Notes under the pieces: generated by a model
What the model was told of the DNA's origin: nothing
The model's input: the letters and a program-made list of their open reading frames with translations, nothing else
Databases searched by the model: none
Assembly: GCF_910583865.1 (NCBI RefSeq)
Contig: NZ_CAJTYX010000035.1
Coordinates: 1-28,686, forward strand
Source of the DNA: an uncultured Muribaculum sp.
GTDB lineage: Bacteria > Bacteroidota > Bacteroidia > Bacteroidales > Muribaculaceae
Direction of reading: 5' to 3'
Length of the DNA: 28,686 bases
Made by a program: the position numbers and the translations under genes
Shown: positions 21,992 to 28,686 of the stretch, piece by piece
How positions within the stretch are numbered: the stretch's first letter is position 1
Layout of the letters: the number at the start of each line of letters is the position of its first letter

Positions 21992-24900
21992 ATGTGTAAG
22001 TTCATTAGTAAGAGACTCGTCTCCCTGCTGTTGATGTGCGTAGCCATGGCCGGCATATGCGCCGCAGCCGTCTCCGACCAGCGCGTCACCGTCAACGTCG
22101 AGAACTCTACCCTCAAAAAACTCTTCAAGGACATCGAACGGCAGACCACCTACCGCTTCTCCTATCGCAACGACATCCTCGACAACAACAAGGATGTAAC
22201 CGTCCGCATGTCCGACGTCCCGGTCAGCAAAGTCCTCGACGCGGCCCTCAAAAGCCGTCCGCTCACCTACGAGATTGTGTCGGCCAAGTCGATAGTCATA
22301 TCAAGCAAGACGACACCGGCCGGCACCTCCCACCTTAGCACGGTATCCGGCACAGTCCTTGACAACACCGGCGAACCGGCTATCGGAGCCACAGTGATGG
22401 TCAAGGGCACCACCAACGGATGCTCCACCGACATCGACGGACACTACACTCTCACCGACGTACCCTCCGACGCCACCATAACGTTCTCCATGATAGGATG
22501 CACACCGCGCGAGATTCCCGCCTTCGACACCCACGCCCTCGCCTCGGTAGAGATGAAAGAAAACGCCTCCGTCCTCGATGAGGTCGTGGTCGTCGGCTAC
22601 GGCACACAGAAGCGAGCCAACCTCACCGGCGCCGTAGCTACCATCTCCGCCGACGACATCAACAACCGCCCCGTATCCTCCGCCGCAGGCGCCCTGCAAG
22701 GTGCCGACCCCTCTGTCAACCTCACAATGGCTTCCGGACAGATGGACGCCGGATACTCTGTCAACATCCGAGGCACGACATCCATCAACGGAGGTTCGCC
22801 CCTGATCCTGTGCGACGGAATGGAGGTCAGCCTCGGGCAGATCAACCCCAACGACATCGAATCCATCTCGGTACTCAAAGACGCATCAGCCTCGGCAATT
22901 TACGGAGCCAACGCATCATCGGGCGTGATCCTGATAACCACAAAGAGCGGCAAAAACTCCGACGGCAAAGTCAACGTAACCTACAACGGACGCTTCGGAT
23001 GGCGAAAGAACACCACCTCCACCGACTTCATCCACACCGGCTACGACCACGTGACCATGGTCAACCGGTTCTACCGCATAGCCCAGGGCAAGGACATGTG
23101 GGGATATGCCGACGAGGACCTCGCGATGCTCGAAGAGCGCCGCTACGATACGACCGAGCACCCCGACCGCCCGTGGACCGTCGAGCGCGACGGAAAGCTG
23201 TATTTCTACGGTAACTTCGACTGGTACGACTACTATTTCCGCAAGACACGCCCCGAACAGGAGCACAACGTATCCATCACCGGCGGAAACGCCAAGACAA
23301 ACTACTATGTCTCGGGGCGATTCCTCCAGCAGGACGGTGTGTTCAACATCTACCACGACAAATACACCAACTACTCCTTCCGCATGAAGTTCAATGCAGA
23401 GATATTCCCGTTCCTGCGTTACTCCGGAGGTGCGAACTTCAACTACACCAACTACAAGTACGCCGGCTACTACAACGAGCAGCAGACAATACATGCACTC
23501 CAGAGCAACATCAACTCGGCAGTGCTTCCCAAGTCTCCCGACGGACAGACCATACAGTATGTAAACACAATGACAGGAGCAAACTCCCCTCTCGGAGCCG
23601 GACACGGGGGCTACCTCACTGACAACCGTTCCCGCAACTCCCGTGGGAACAAGGATATTGTGCTCAACAACCGGTTTGACATCGACATCTTCCGCGACCT
23701 CGTGGTGACGGCCTCCTACTCCTACCGCTACCGCAACCGCGAGCTGCGCCGCCGTGGCGTCCCGTTCGAGTATCTCGATAAGAGCGGCACTGTCAAGAAA
23801 TTCACATCAGGCACCGTCGAGGACTTCTATCAGGAAAACCATTCATCCATCGACCGCCACTCCGTCAACGTATACGCCACCTACAGCCACACATGGGATA
23901 AGATGCACAACTTCAAAGCCGTGGCAGGTATGCAATATGAACATCACCGCACCAACGCCGTCAACACGCGCCGCAACGACCTCCTCACCGACGACCTCAG
24001 CTCGCTGAGCCTCGCCACAGGAGTGGCCACCGTCACTCAGGAAATCTCCGCCTACAAGACCCTCGGCTACTTCGCACGCGTCAACTACGACTACGACGGA
24101 AAGTACCTTCTGGAGGCAAGCGGACGCTACGACGGATCATCTCGGTTCGCACCATCCGACCGCTGGGGTTTCTTCCCATCGGCTTCCGCAGGTTGGCGCA
24201 TGAGCCAGGAAAATTTCTGGCGCCCGATGCAGGAATGGTGGAACAACTCCAAACTGCGCGTGTCGGTCGGTTCTATCGGCAACCAGCAGGTAAGCAACTA
24301 TGCTTATTTCGACAAGATCAGCACCGACAACTCCCTCGACTACACATTCGATGGCCTTGAGAAAGGATATTATGCCACCGTATCGGCCCCGATATCTTCA
24401 GGACTCACATGGGAGACTGTCACCACCTACAACTTCGGACTCGACCTCGGATTCTTCAACAACCGCCTGACGGCCACCGCCGACTTCTTCATCCGCGACA
24501 CAAAGGACATGCTCACACATTCGGTGACGCTCCCCTCGGTGTTCGGCGCCACGACGCCAAAAGAGAACTGTGCCGACCTGCGCACCCGGGGATATGAACT
24601 GTATGTCAGCTGGAAAGACGATGTGCGACTGTTCGGACACAAGCTCTCCTACGGCATTTCGGCCACCCTTGGCGACTACTCTTCCGAAATCACGAAGTTC
24701 AACAATCCCGACAAGCTCATCTCCGACTACTATGTCGGCAAAAAACTCGGCGACATCTGGGGATACCGGGTGGCCGGACTATTCGCATCCGACGAGGAGG
24801 CCGCCGAATACCAGGCCCGCATCAACGACAAGGCCGTGAACCAGCGTGTCTACAACGCAAAGACGCAAGGCGACAACATGTTGCGCGCAGGCGACGTGAA

Positions 24901-25516
24901 ATTCATCGACCGCGACGGCAACAACAAGATCGACGAGGGATCAGGCACTGTCGACGACCCGGGCGACAAGGTGATAATAGGCAACGAACTGCCGCGCTAC
25001 AACTACTCGCTCCGCCTTGATCTCAACTATGTGGGCTTCGACGTGTCGGCATTCTTCCAGGGTGTGGGCAAATGCGACTGGATGCCCATACAGAACTCCT
25101 ACGACTTCTGGGGTCCCTACGATTTCCCGTCGCTGTCGTTCATCCACAAGGACTTCCCGTCGCTGTGCTGGAGCGAGGACAACCCCGGAGGTTACTTCCC
25201 GCGTCAGCGAGGCTACCAGACCTACAGTTCGGGCGCGCTTTCAGTCCCCACCGACCGCTACCTCCAGAATGCCGCATATCTACGCCTGAAGAATCTCACG
25301 GTAGGCTATACCATACCTATCCCGAAGAACAGATGGCTACAGTCCGTAAGGGTCTACTTCACGGGTGAGAATCTCGCCTACTGGTCGCCGCTGAAGAAAC
25401 ACACCAAGACCGTCGACCCCGAGATGGCTACCGCCACCGGAACGTACAAATCCGGCTCCGGAACAGGTATAGGCATGTCGAAAAGCTTCTCTGTCGGAAT
25501 TGATGTCAAATTCTAA
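21992..25516 (+). CDS. SusC family TonB-dependent transporter with STN signalling domain
   Basis: Outer-membrane transporter and sensor of 1174 residues. Domains in order: signal peptide (1-25); STN domain (about 30-105, VTVNVENSTLKKLFKDIERQ, FSYRNDIL, LTYEIVSAKSIVI), which reaches into the periplasm to contact FecR; carboxypeptidase-regulatory-like domain (about 117-190, VSGTVLDNTGEPAIGATVMV); TonB box LDEVVVVGYGTQ at 195-206; plug (about 207-320, VNIRGTTSING, LKDASASAIYGANASSGVILI); barrel to the terminal Phe. STN presence, absent from the other SusC here, fits the neighbouring ECF/FecR pair. SusD starts 12 bases after the stop. Substrate unknown. Confidence 0.96.
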   Translation: MCKFISKRLVSLLLMCVAMAGICAAAVSDQRVTVNVENSTLKKLFKDIERQTTYRFSYRNDILDNNKDVTVRMSDVPVSKVLDAALKSRPLTYEIVSAKSIVISSKTTPAGTSHLSTVSGTVLDNTGEPAIGATVMVKGTTNGCSTDIDGHYTLTDVPSDATITFSMIGCTPREIPAFDTHALASVEMKENASVLDEVVVVGYGTQKRANLTGAVATISADDINNRPVSSAAGALQGADPSVNLTMASGQMDAGYSVNIRGTTSINGGSPLILCDGMEVSLGQINPNDIESISVLKDASASAIYGANASSGVILITTKSGKNSDGKVNVTYNGRFGWRKNTTSTDFIHTGYDHVTMVNRFYRIAQGKDMWGYADEDLAMLEERRYDTTEHPDRPWTVERDGKLYFYGNFDWYDYYFRKTRPEQEHNVSITGGNAKTNYYVSGRFLQQDGVFNIYHDKYTNYSFRMKFNAEIFPFLRYSGGANFNYTNYKYAGYYNEQQTIHALQSNINSAVLPKSPDGQTIQYVNTMTGANSPLGAGHGGYLTDNRSRNSRGNKDIVLNNRFDIDIFRDLVVTASYSYRYRNRELRRRGVPFEYLDKSGTVKKFTSGTVEDFYQENHSSIDRHSVNVYATYSHTWDKMHNFKAVAGMQYEHHRTNAVNTRRNDLLTDDLSSLSLATGVATVTQEISAYKTLGYFARVNYDYDGKYLLEASGRYDGSSRFAPSDRWGFFPSASAGWRMSQENFWRPMQEWWNNSKLRVSVGSIGNQQVSNYAYFDKISTDNSLDYTFDGLEKGYYATVSAPISSGLTWETVTTYNFGLDLGFFNNRLTATADFFIRDTKDMLTHSVTLPSVFGATTPKENCADLRTRGYELYVSWKDDVRLFGHKLSYGISATLGDYSSEITKFNNPDKLISDYYVGKKLGDIWGYRVAGLFASDEEAAEYQARINDKAVNQRVYNAKTQGDNMLRAGDVKFIDRDGNNKIDEGSGTVDDPGDKVIIGNELPRYNYSLRLDLNYVGFDVSAFFQGVGKCDWMPIQNSYDFWGPYDFPSLSFIHKDFPSLCWSEDNPGGYFPRQRGYQTYSSGALSVPTDRYLQNAAYLRLKNLTVGYTIPIPKNRWLQSVRVYFTGENLAYWSPLKKHTKTVDPEMATATGTYKSGSGTGIGMSKSFSVGIDVKF

Positions 25517-25528
25517 CCTTAAACTACA

Positions 25529-27253
25529 ATGAAACCGTTTGCAACAAGACATATCCTCCCCTTCTGTGCCGCCGCGCTATTATCTTCCTGCGAGCTTACC
25601 CAGGCGCCGGAGGACACGATGGCACCTGAAAACTATTTCAAGAATGCCGCACAGCTCGAACTATGGACACAAGGCTACTACACCATGCTCGACGACGCCG
25701 ACTCGTTCGTGACCTCCAACGCCGACGACAACATCGACAACTCCCTCGGCGACGTCATGATGGGACAGCGCGACGCCGCATCCACCTCAGGATGGAGCTG
25801 GGGCGCACTGCGCCGTATCAACTACTATTTCGAGCACAAGGCCTGCGGTGAGGATGTCAGCGCACATTACGATGCCGAAAGCCACTTCTTCCGTGCATAT
25901 TTCTATTGGGTGAAGGTGCGCCGGTTCGGCGATGTCCCCTACTACGACAAGGTCCTGAAAGATGACGACACGGAGCTTCTGCGCAAGAAGCGTGACGACC
26001 GTGGCTACGTCATGGACCGCATCATGACCGATCTCGATGAAGCCTACCGCCTCGGCAACAAGGCCCGCGACCTGGTGAAGGTCAACAAGTGGACGGCACT
26101 CGCCTTGAAAAGCCGTGTGGCTCTCTACGAAGGTACATGGCGCAAATACCGCGGTCTACCGGATGCCGACAAATACCTCGACCTCGCTGCGAAGGCCGCC
26201 GAGGAGTTCATCGACAAATCCGGCTATAAGATCCAGCAGACCGGCACCGAGCCGTATCGCGAGCTGTTCAACGCCATCGATGCCAACAACACCGAGTTCG
26301 TGCTCGCACGCAAATATGGAACATCCGCCAAGCAGATGCACGGCATACCTTTTGCCATCATAAACAATAAGACCGGCTTCACCCGCCGCTTCATGAACCA
26401 TTACCTCATGGCCGACGGAGCCTACTTCTCGGCACAGCCGGGATATGAGACCAAAGGGTATGTCGAGGAAACTGCCGGACGCGACCCGCGCATGGCACAG
26501 ACTGTCCTATGCCCGGGCTACATACAGACAGGCGCCACAAAGGTAACGGCCAACAACCTCAACGCCCTCACCGGCTACCAGGCGATAAAATATGTCAACA
26601 AGAAGGACTACGACGGGGCGACCAAGGCATTCACCGACGTACCGCTCTTCCGCGCAGCTGAGGTCTACCTCAACTTCGCCGAGGCAAAGGCCGAACTGGG
26701 CACGCTCACTCAGCCCGACCTCGACAAGTCGGTCAACAAGATCCGCGACCGTGTCGGCATGCAGCACCTGTCGATGACCGACGCCAACGCCGATATCGAC
26801 CCGCTGATGCTCGAATATTATCCCAACGTCACCCGGAGCGCCAATACGGGCGTGATTCTCGAGATTCGCCGCGAGCGCACCGTCGAGCTGTGTCTCGAAG
26901 GATTCCGCATGTGGGACATATTCCGTTGGAAAGAGGGCGAACAGCTCACAAAGCCATTCTACGGCATATATTTCCCCGCCGAGGGCGAGTATGACATGGA
27001 TGGCGACGGCAAGAACGACCTCCTCATCTCTTCCGATGCCAAACCCACCACATGGAAAGGCACTTACAAGAAAATCGGCAAGGACATAGTGCTCACCGAA
27101 GGCAGCTCCGGCTATATCCGCGCGCTTCCCAACTTCAGCCTGACCTGGAACGAGGACCGCGACTACCTTTGGCCAATCCCCGCAAGCGAGCGCGTCCTCT
27201 CCGGGGGCGCCCTCTCGCAGAACCCCGGCTGGACCGACAGCACCAACTTCTAA
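25529..27253 (+). CDS. SusD/RagB family surface lipoprotein
   Basis: Surface binding partner of the SusC just upstream. The 574-residue product has a lipoprotein signal peptide with LLSSC (Cys21), then typical SusD segments: APENYFKNAAQLELWTQGYY (about 32-51), SHFFRAYFYWVKVRRFGDVPY (about 117-137), an internal TPR-like helix bundle, FRAAEVYLNFAEAKAELG (about 375-392), RRERTVELCLEGFRMWDIFRW (about 449-469) and the C-terminal LWPIPASERV...NPGW signature. It begins 12 bases after SusC and is the second gene of that operon. Nothing in it identifies the ligand. Confidence 0.95.
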   Translation: MKPFATRHILPFCAAALLSSCELTQAPEDTMAPENYFKNAAQLELWTQGYYTMLDDADSFVTSNADDNIDNSLGDVMMGQRDAASTSGWSWGALRRINYYFEHKACGEDVSAHYDAESHFFRAYFYWVKVRRFGDVPYYDKVLKDDDTELLRKKRDDRGYVMDRIMTDLDEAYRLGNKARDLVKVNKWTALALKSRVALYEGTWRKYRGLPDADKYLDLAAKAAEEFIDKSGYKIQQTGTEPYRELFNAIDANNTEFVLARKYGTSAKQMHGIPFAIINNKTGFTRRFMNHYLMADGAYFSAQPGYETKGYVEETAGRDPRMAQTVLCPGYIQTGATKVTANNLNALTGYQAIKYVNKKDYDGATKAFTDVPLFRAAEVYLNFAEAKAELGTLTQPDLDKSVNKIRDRVGMQHLSMTDANADIDPLMLEYYPNVTRSANTGVILEIRRERTVELCLEGFRMWDIFRWKEGEQLTKPFYGIYFPAEGEYDMDGDGKNDLLISSDAKPTTWKGTYKKIGKDIVLTEGSSGYIRALPNFSLTWNEDRDYLWPIPASERVLSGGALSQNPGWTDSTNF

Positions 27254-27281
27254 TGCAATAAATCGCTTTGCAAGACGCTCA

Positions 27282-27321
27282 TCTAATGTAGGGATGCACC
27301 CCGGAGCATCCCTACATTAGA
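27282..27321. repeat. Palindromic GTAGGGATG element, copy D
   Basis: A 16-bp perfect stem (27282-27297 with 27306-27321) around an 8-base loop, containing GTAGGGATGC and GCATCCCTAC. A further CGCT/AGCG pairing is possible outside a small bulge. It lies in the spacer between SusD and the EEP gene and could act as a weak terminator or mRNA-stabilising hairpin. Confidence 0.8.
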
Positions 27322-27363
27322 GCGTTTCGAAATACCCTCACGCTATATATCAACCTAAAACCA

Positions 27364-28371
27364 ATGAAACCCACCCGCATCCTCCTTCCCGCGCTCATAG
27401 CCGTCGCAATAGCGCTTACGGCGGCCGCACCGCACCACGACACCTCTGTCGGCGCCCACGACAACGACTCCACCAACCTCCGCCTGCTCTACTGGAACAT
27501 ACAGAACGCCATGTGGTCGGGCCAGTGCGACGGCTACCGCGACTTCCTCGAATTCGTAAAGGAACAGAACCCCGACATATGCGTCTGGGCCGAGGCATCG
27601 ACCAACTACCGCACAGCCTCCGCCGAACGCATCACCGATGACGCCGAGCGCCACTTCCCCGCGCATTGGGAAGAGTTCGCCGCACGCTATGGACACCCCT
27701 ACGTCTACAAAGGCGGCCACCGCGACAACTTCCCCCAAGTAATTACCTCACGCTACCCTATCGAAAACGTCGAACGCATCACTGGCAACGCCGACACCGT
27801 CGTGAGCCACGGTGCCGGATGGGCTACCATCTGCAAGAACGGCCACAACGTCAACATCGTCACCCTCCACACATGGCCCCAGCGCTATGCATGGAACGTC
27901 GGCAAGGACGCCCGCAAGGCCGACGCGGCAGCCAACGGTGGCGACCGCTACCGCCGAACGGAGATGGAATACATCTGCCGCCACACCATAAGCACCCGTC
28001 CCGGTGCAGACACGCAGCTATGGATGATGATGGGTGACTTCAACGCCATATCGCGCCTCGACAACCGATTCTACCGCCTTCCCGCCGACACATCCGCGTT
28101 CCTCTGCCACGACTACGTGCTCGAAACCACACCCTATATCGACGTCATCTCCAAGAAATATCCCGACAGCCTCGTCTCTACCATCCACGGCGCGAAGCGC
28201 ATCGACTACCTCTATTGCACCCCGCCGCTCTACAACTGCATAACCCGTGCCGAAGTAATCCGCGACGACTACACCACACCGCGCCGCGACCCGCAGAAAC
28301 TCAGCAACTTCTGGCATCCCTCCGACCACTGCCCCATCCTCGTCGACTTCGACCTCTCCCGCCTCGACTGA
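27364..28371 (+). CDS. Secreted endonuclease/exonuclease/phosphatase family protein
   Basis: A 335-residue enzyme of the EEP superfamily (DNase I, sphingomyelinase and inositol-phosphatase fold). The N terminus is a signal peptide (MKPTRILLPALIAVAIALTA) without a lipobox Cys, so it is exported to the periplasm or beyond. Catalytic residues are all present: Asn45 in LLYWNIQN, Glu77 in VWAEAS, His169 in TLHTWP, Asp225 and Asn227 in GDFNA, Asp281 in RIDYLY, and Asp321-His322 in the terminal PSDHCPILVDF. It follows SusD by 110 bases, across a palindromic element, and should belong to the same ECF-controlled locus. Sequence alone does not tell whether it cuts nucleic acid, lipid head groups or phosphorylated sugars. 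Confidence 0.92.
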   Translation: MKPTRILLPALIAVAIALTAAAPHHDTSVGAHDNDSTNLRLLYWNIQNAMWSGQCDGYRDFLEFVKEQNPDICVWAEASTNYRTASAERITDDAERHFPAHWEEFAARYGHPYVYKGGHRDNFPQVITSRYPIENVERITGNADTVVSHGAGWATICKNGHNVNIVTLHTWPQRYAWNVGKDARKADAAANGGDRYRRTEMEYICRHTISTRPGADTQLWMMMGDFNAISRLDNRFYRLPADTSAFLCHDYVLETTPYIDVISKKYPDSLVSTIHGAKRIDYLYCTPPLYNCITRAEVIRDDYTTPRRDPQKLSNFWHPSDHCPILVDFDLSRLD

Positions 28372-28420
28372 CCAATCCACCCTCCCCCTCCTCAACCCGA
28401 TTATTTTAGCTTTGCCACCT

Positions 28421-28456
28421 CGGCGGTGTGTCGAAATTCGGCATACCGCCGTTTTT
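28421..28456 (+). terminator. Intrinsic terminator after the EEP gene
   Basis: CGGCGGT (28421-28427) pairs with ACCGCCG (28445-28451), followed by five T. The cassette 28421-28466 is the reverse-complement twin of 4491-4540 at the rpsO terminator. Confidence 0.88.
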
Positions 28457-28466
28457 GTGTCCGGAC

Positions 28467-28633
28467 GGGAGGGTGCTGTCAGTCATCGCGAAGCGCTCTG
28501 CTTTGCAGAGAATGGCCTCAGATGGTAGGAGCTGAGACTGAGGCTGATGGGAGCGTAGTTCCCTACGTGACCAAAGCCGAATGTCGATAGCGACGACCCA
28601 GATGAGCCATTATGACACACCCTCGCATTTATT
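28467..28633 (+). ncRNA. Candidate structured RNA or remnant of one
   Basis: No gene is visible here, but the stretch folds by eye into a closed multi-branch form. Outer stem: GAGGGTG (28469-28475) with CACCCTC (28618-28624), continuing after one bulged base as TGTCA (28477-28481) with TGACA (28613-28617). Inside are CTCTGC/GCAGAG (28496-28510, loop TTT), GCCTCAG/CTGAGGC (28515-28544), CGTAG/CTACG (28554-28567) and GTCG/CGAC (28583-28594). A T-rich tail follows on the plus strand. No known RNA family was recognised and no clear promoter precedes it, so this may be chance or part of the adjacent repeated element. Confidence 0.3.
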
Positions 28634-28686
28634 TTTATTACTGTCCGCTAAACCATAAATCAGAGAGTCCAACATCTTGAAAGGCA
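28634..28686 (-). repeat. Right copy of 53-bp terminal inverted repeat
   Basis: Exact reverse complement of bases 3-55. Reading outward from the window, both copies run from TTTATTACTGTCCGCTAAAC toward the edge, consistent with two copies of one element flanking the segment in opposite orientation. Confidence 0.85.

Noticed and set aside
28407..28414. TAGCTTTG as a -7 promoter element for the candidate RNA
   Set aside because: It matches TAnnTTTG, but there is no -33 element and it would fire straight into the EEP terminator.
28467..28633. tRNA, SRP RNA, RNase P RNA or tmRNA
   Set aside because: None of the diagnostic conserved segments of these RNAs was seen.
1..28686. Circular plasmid or phage genome
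   Set aside because: Terminal sequences are inverted, not direct, repeats, and the content is chromosomal housekeeping plus uptake loci with no replication or phage genes.

Overview
The window looks like one contig from a gut-type Bacteroidales, probably close to the Muribaculaceae. Support: moderately high GC in most genes; two SusC/SusD pairs; a FecR-type anti-sigma factor with an ECF sigma factor of Bacteroidetes type; a Bacteroidetes-type RNA polymerase omega subunit next to BamD; a secreted protein with a type IX secretion-like C-terminal tail; and several promoters matching the Bacteroidetes pattern TTTG-N19-TAnnTTTG. The family assignment is an inference from general appearance, not from a search.

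Layout. (1) 1-6139 is mostly housekeeping: a small unrecognised lipoprotein (89-700, +), then on the minus strand rlmN, a large CPA2-type antiporter with a USP-like tail, rpsO, and the pair bamD-rpoZ. (2) 6624-16571 (minus) is a SusC/SusD outer-membrane uptake locus in the order SusC, SusD, Mx1-type zinc metallopeptidase lipoprotein, DUF4302 lipoprotein, followed after a hairpin by an AT-rich gene for a secreted protein with a sorting-like tail. A perfect consensus promoter lies about 190 bases upstream of SusC. (3) 17268-19897 (minus) holds a Bax-inhibitor-1 family membrane protein and argS. (4) 20042-28371 is a second uptake locus under trans-envelope control: ECF sigma and FecR anti-sigma on the minus strand, and divergently a SusC with an N-terminal STN domain, its SusD, and a secreted endonuclease/exonuclease/phosphatase (EEP) enzyme.

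How the parts work together. In locus 2 the likely flow is surface capture and cutting of a protein or peptide substrate by the lipoproteins, then TonB-driven import by SusC/SusD. In locus 4 the STN domain of SusC should contact FecR when substrate binds, release the ECF sigma factor, and raise transcription of SusC/SusD and the phosphoesterase; the EEP enzyme suggests a phosphodiester-containing substrate. Both substrate assignments are inference.

The non-coding DNA is unusually rich in structure: a perfect 60-bp palindrome between two convergent genes; two arrays of degenerate 9-bp repeats flanking the sigma/anti-sigma operon; a dispersed palindromic element built on GTAGGGATG; two near-identical intrinsic terminators about 24 kb apart; a possibly structured RNA near the right end; and a perfect 53-bp inverted repeat occupying both window ends, which probably marks multicopy elements at which the assembly stopped. 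I saw no tRNA, rRNA or CRISPR array.
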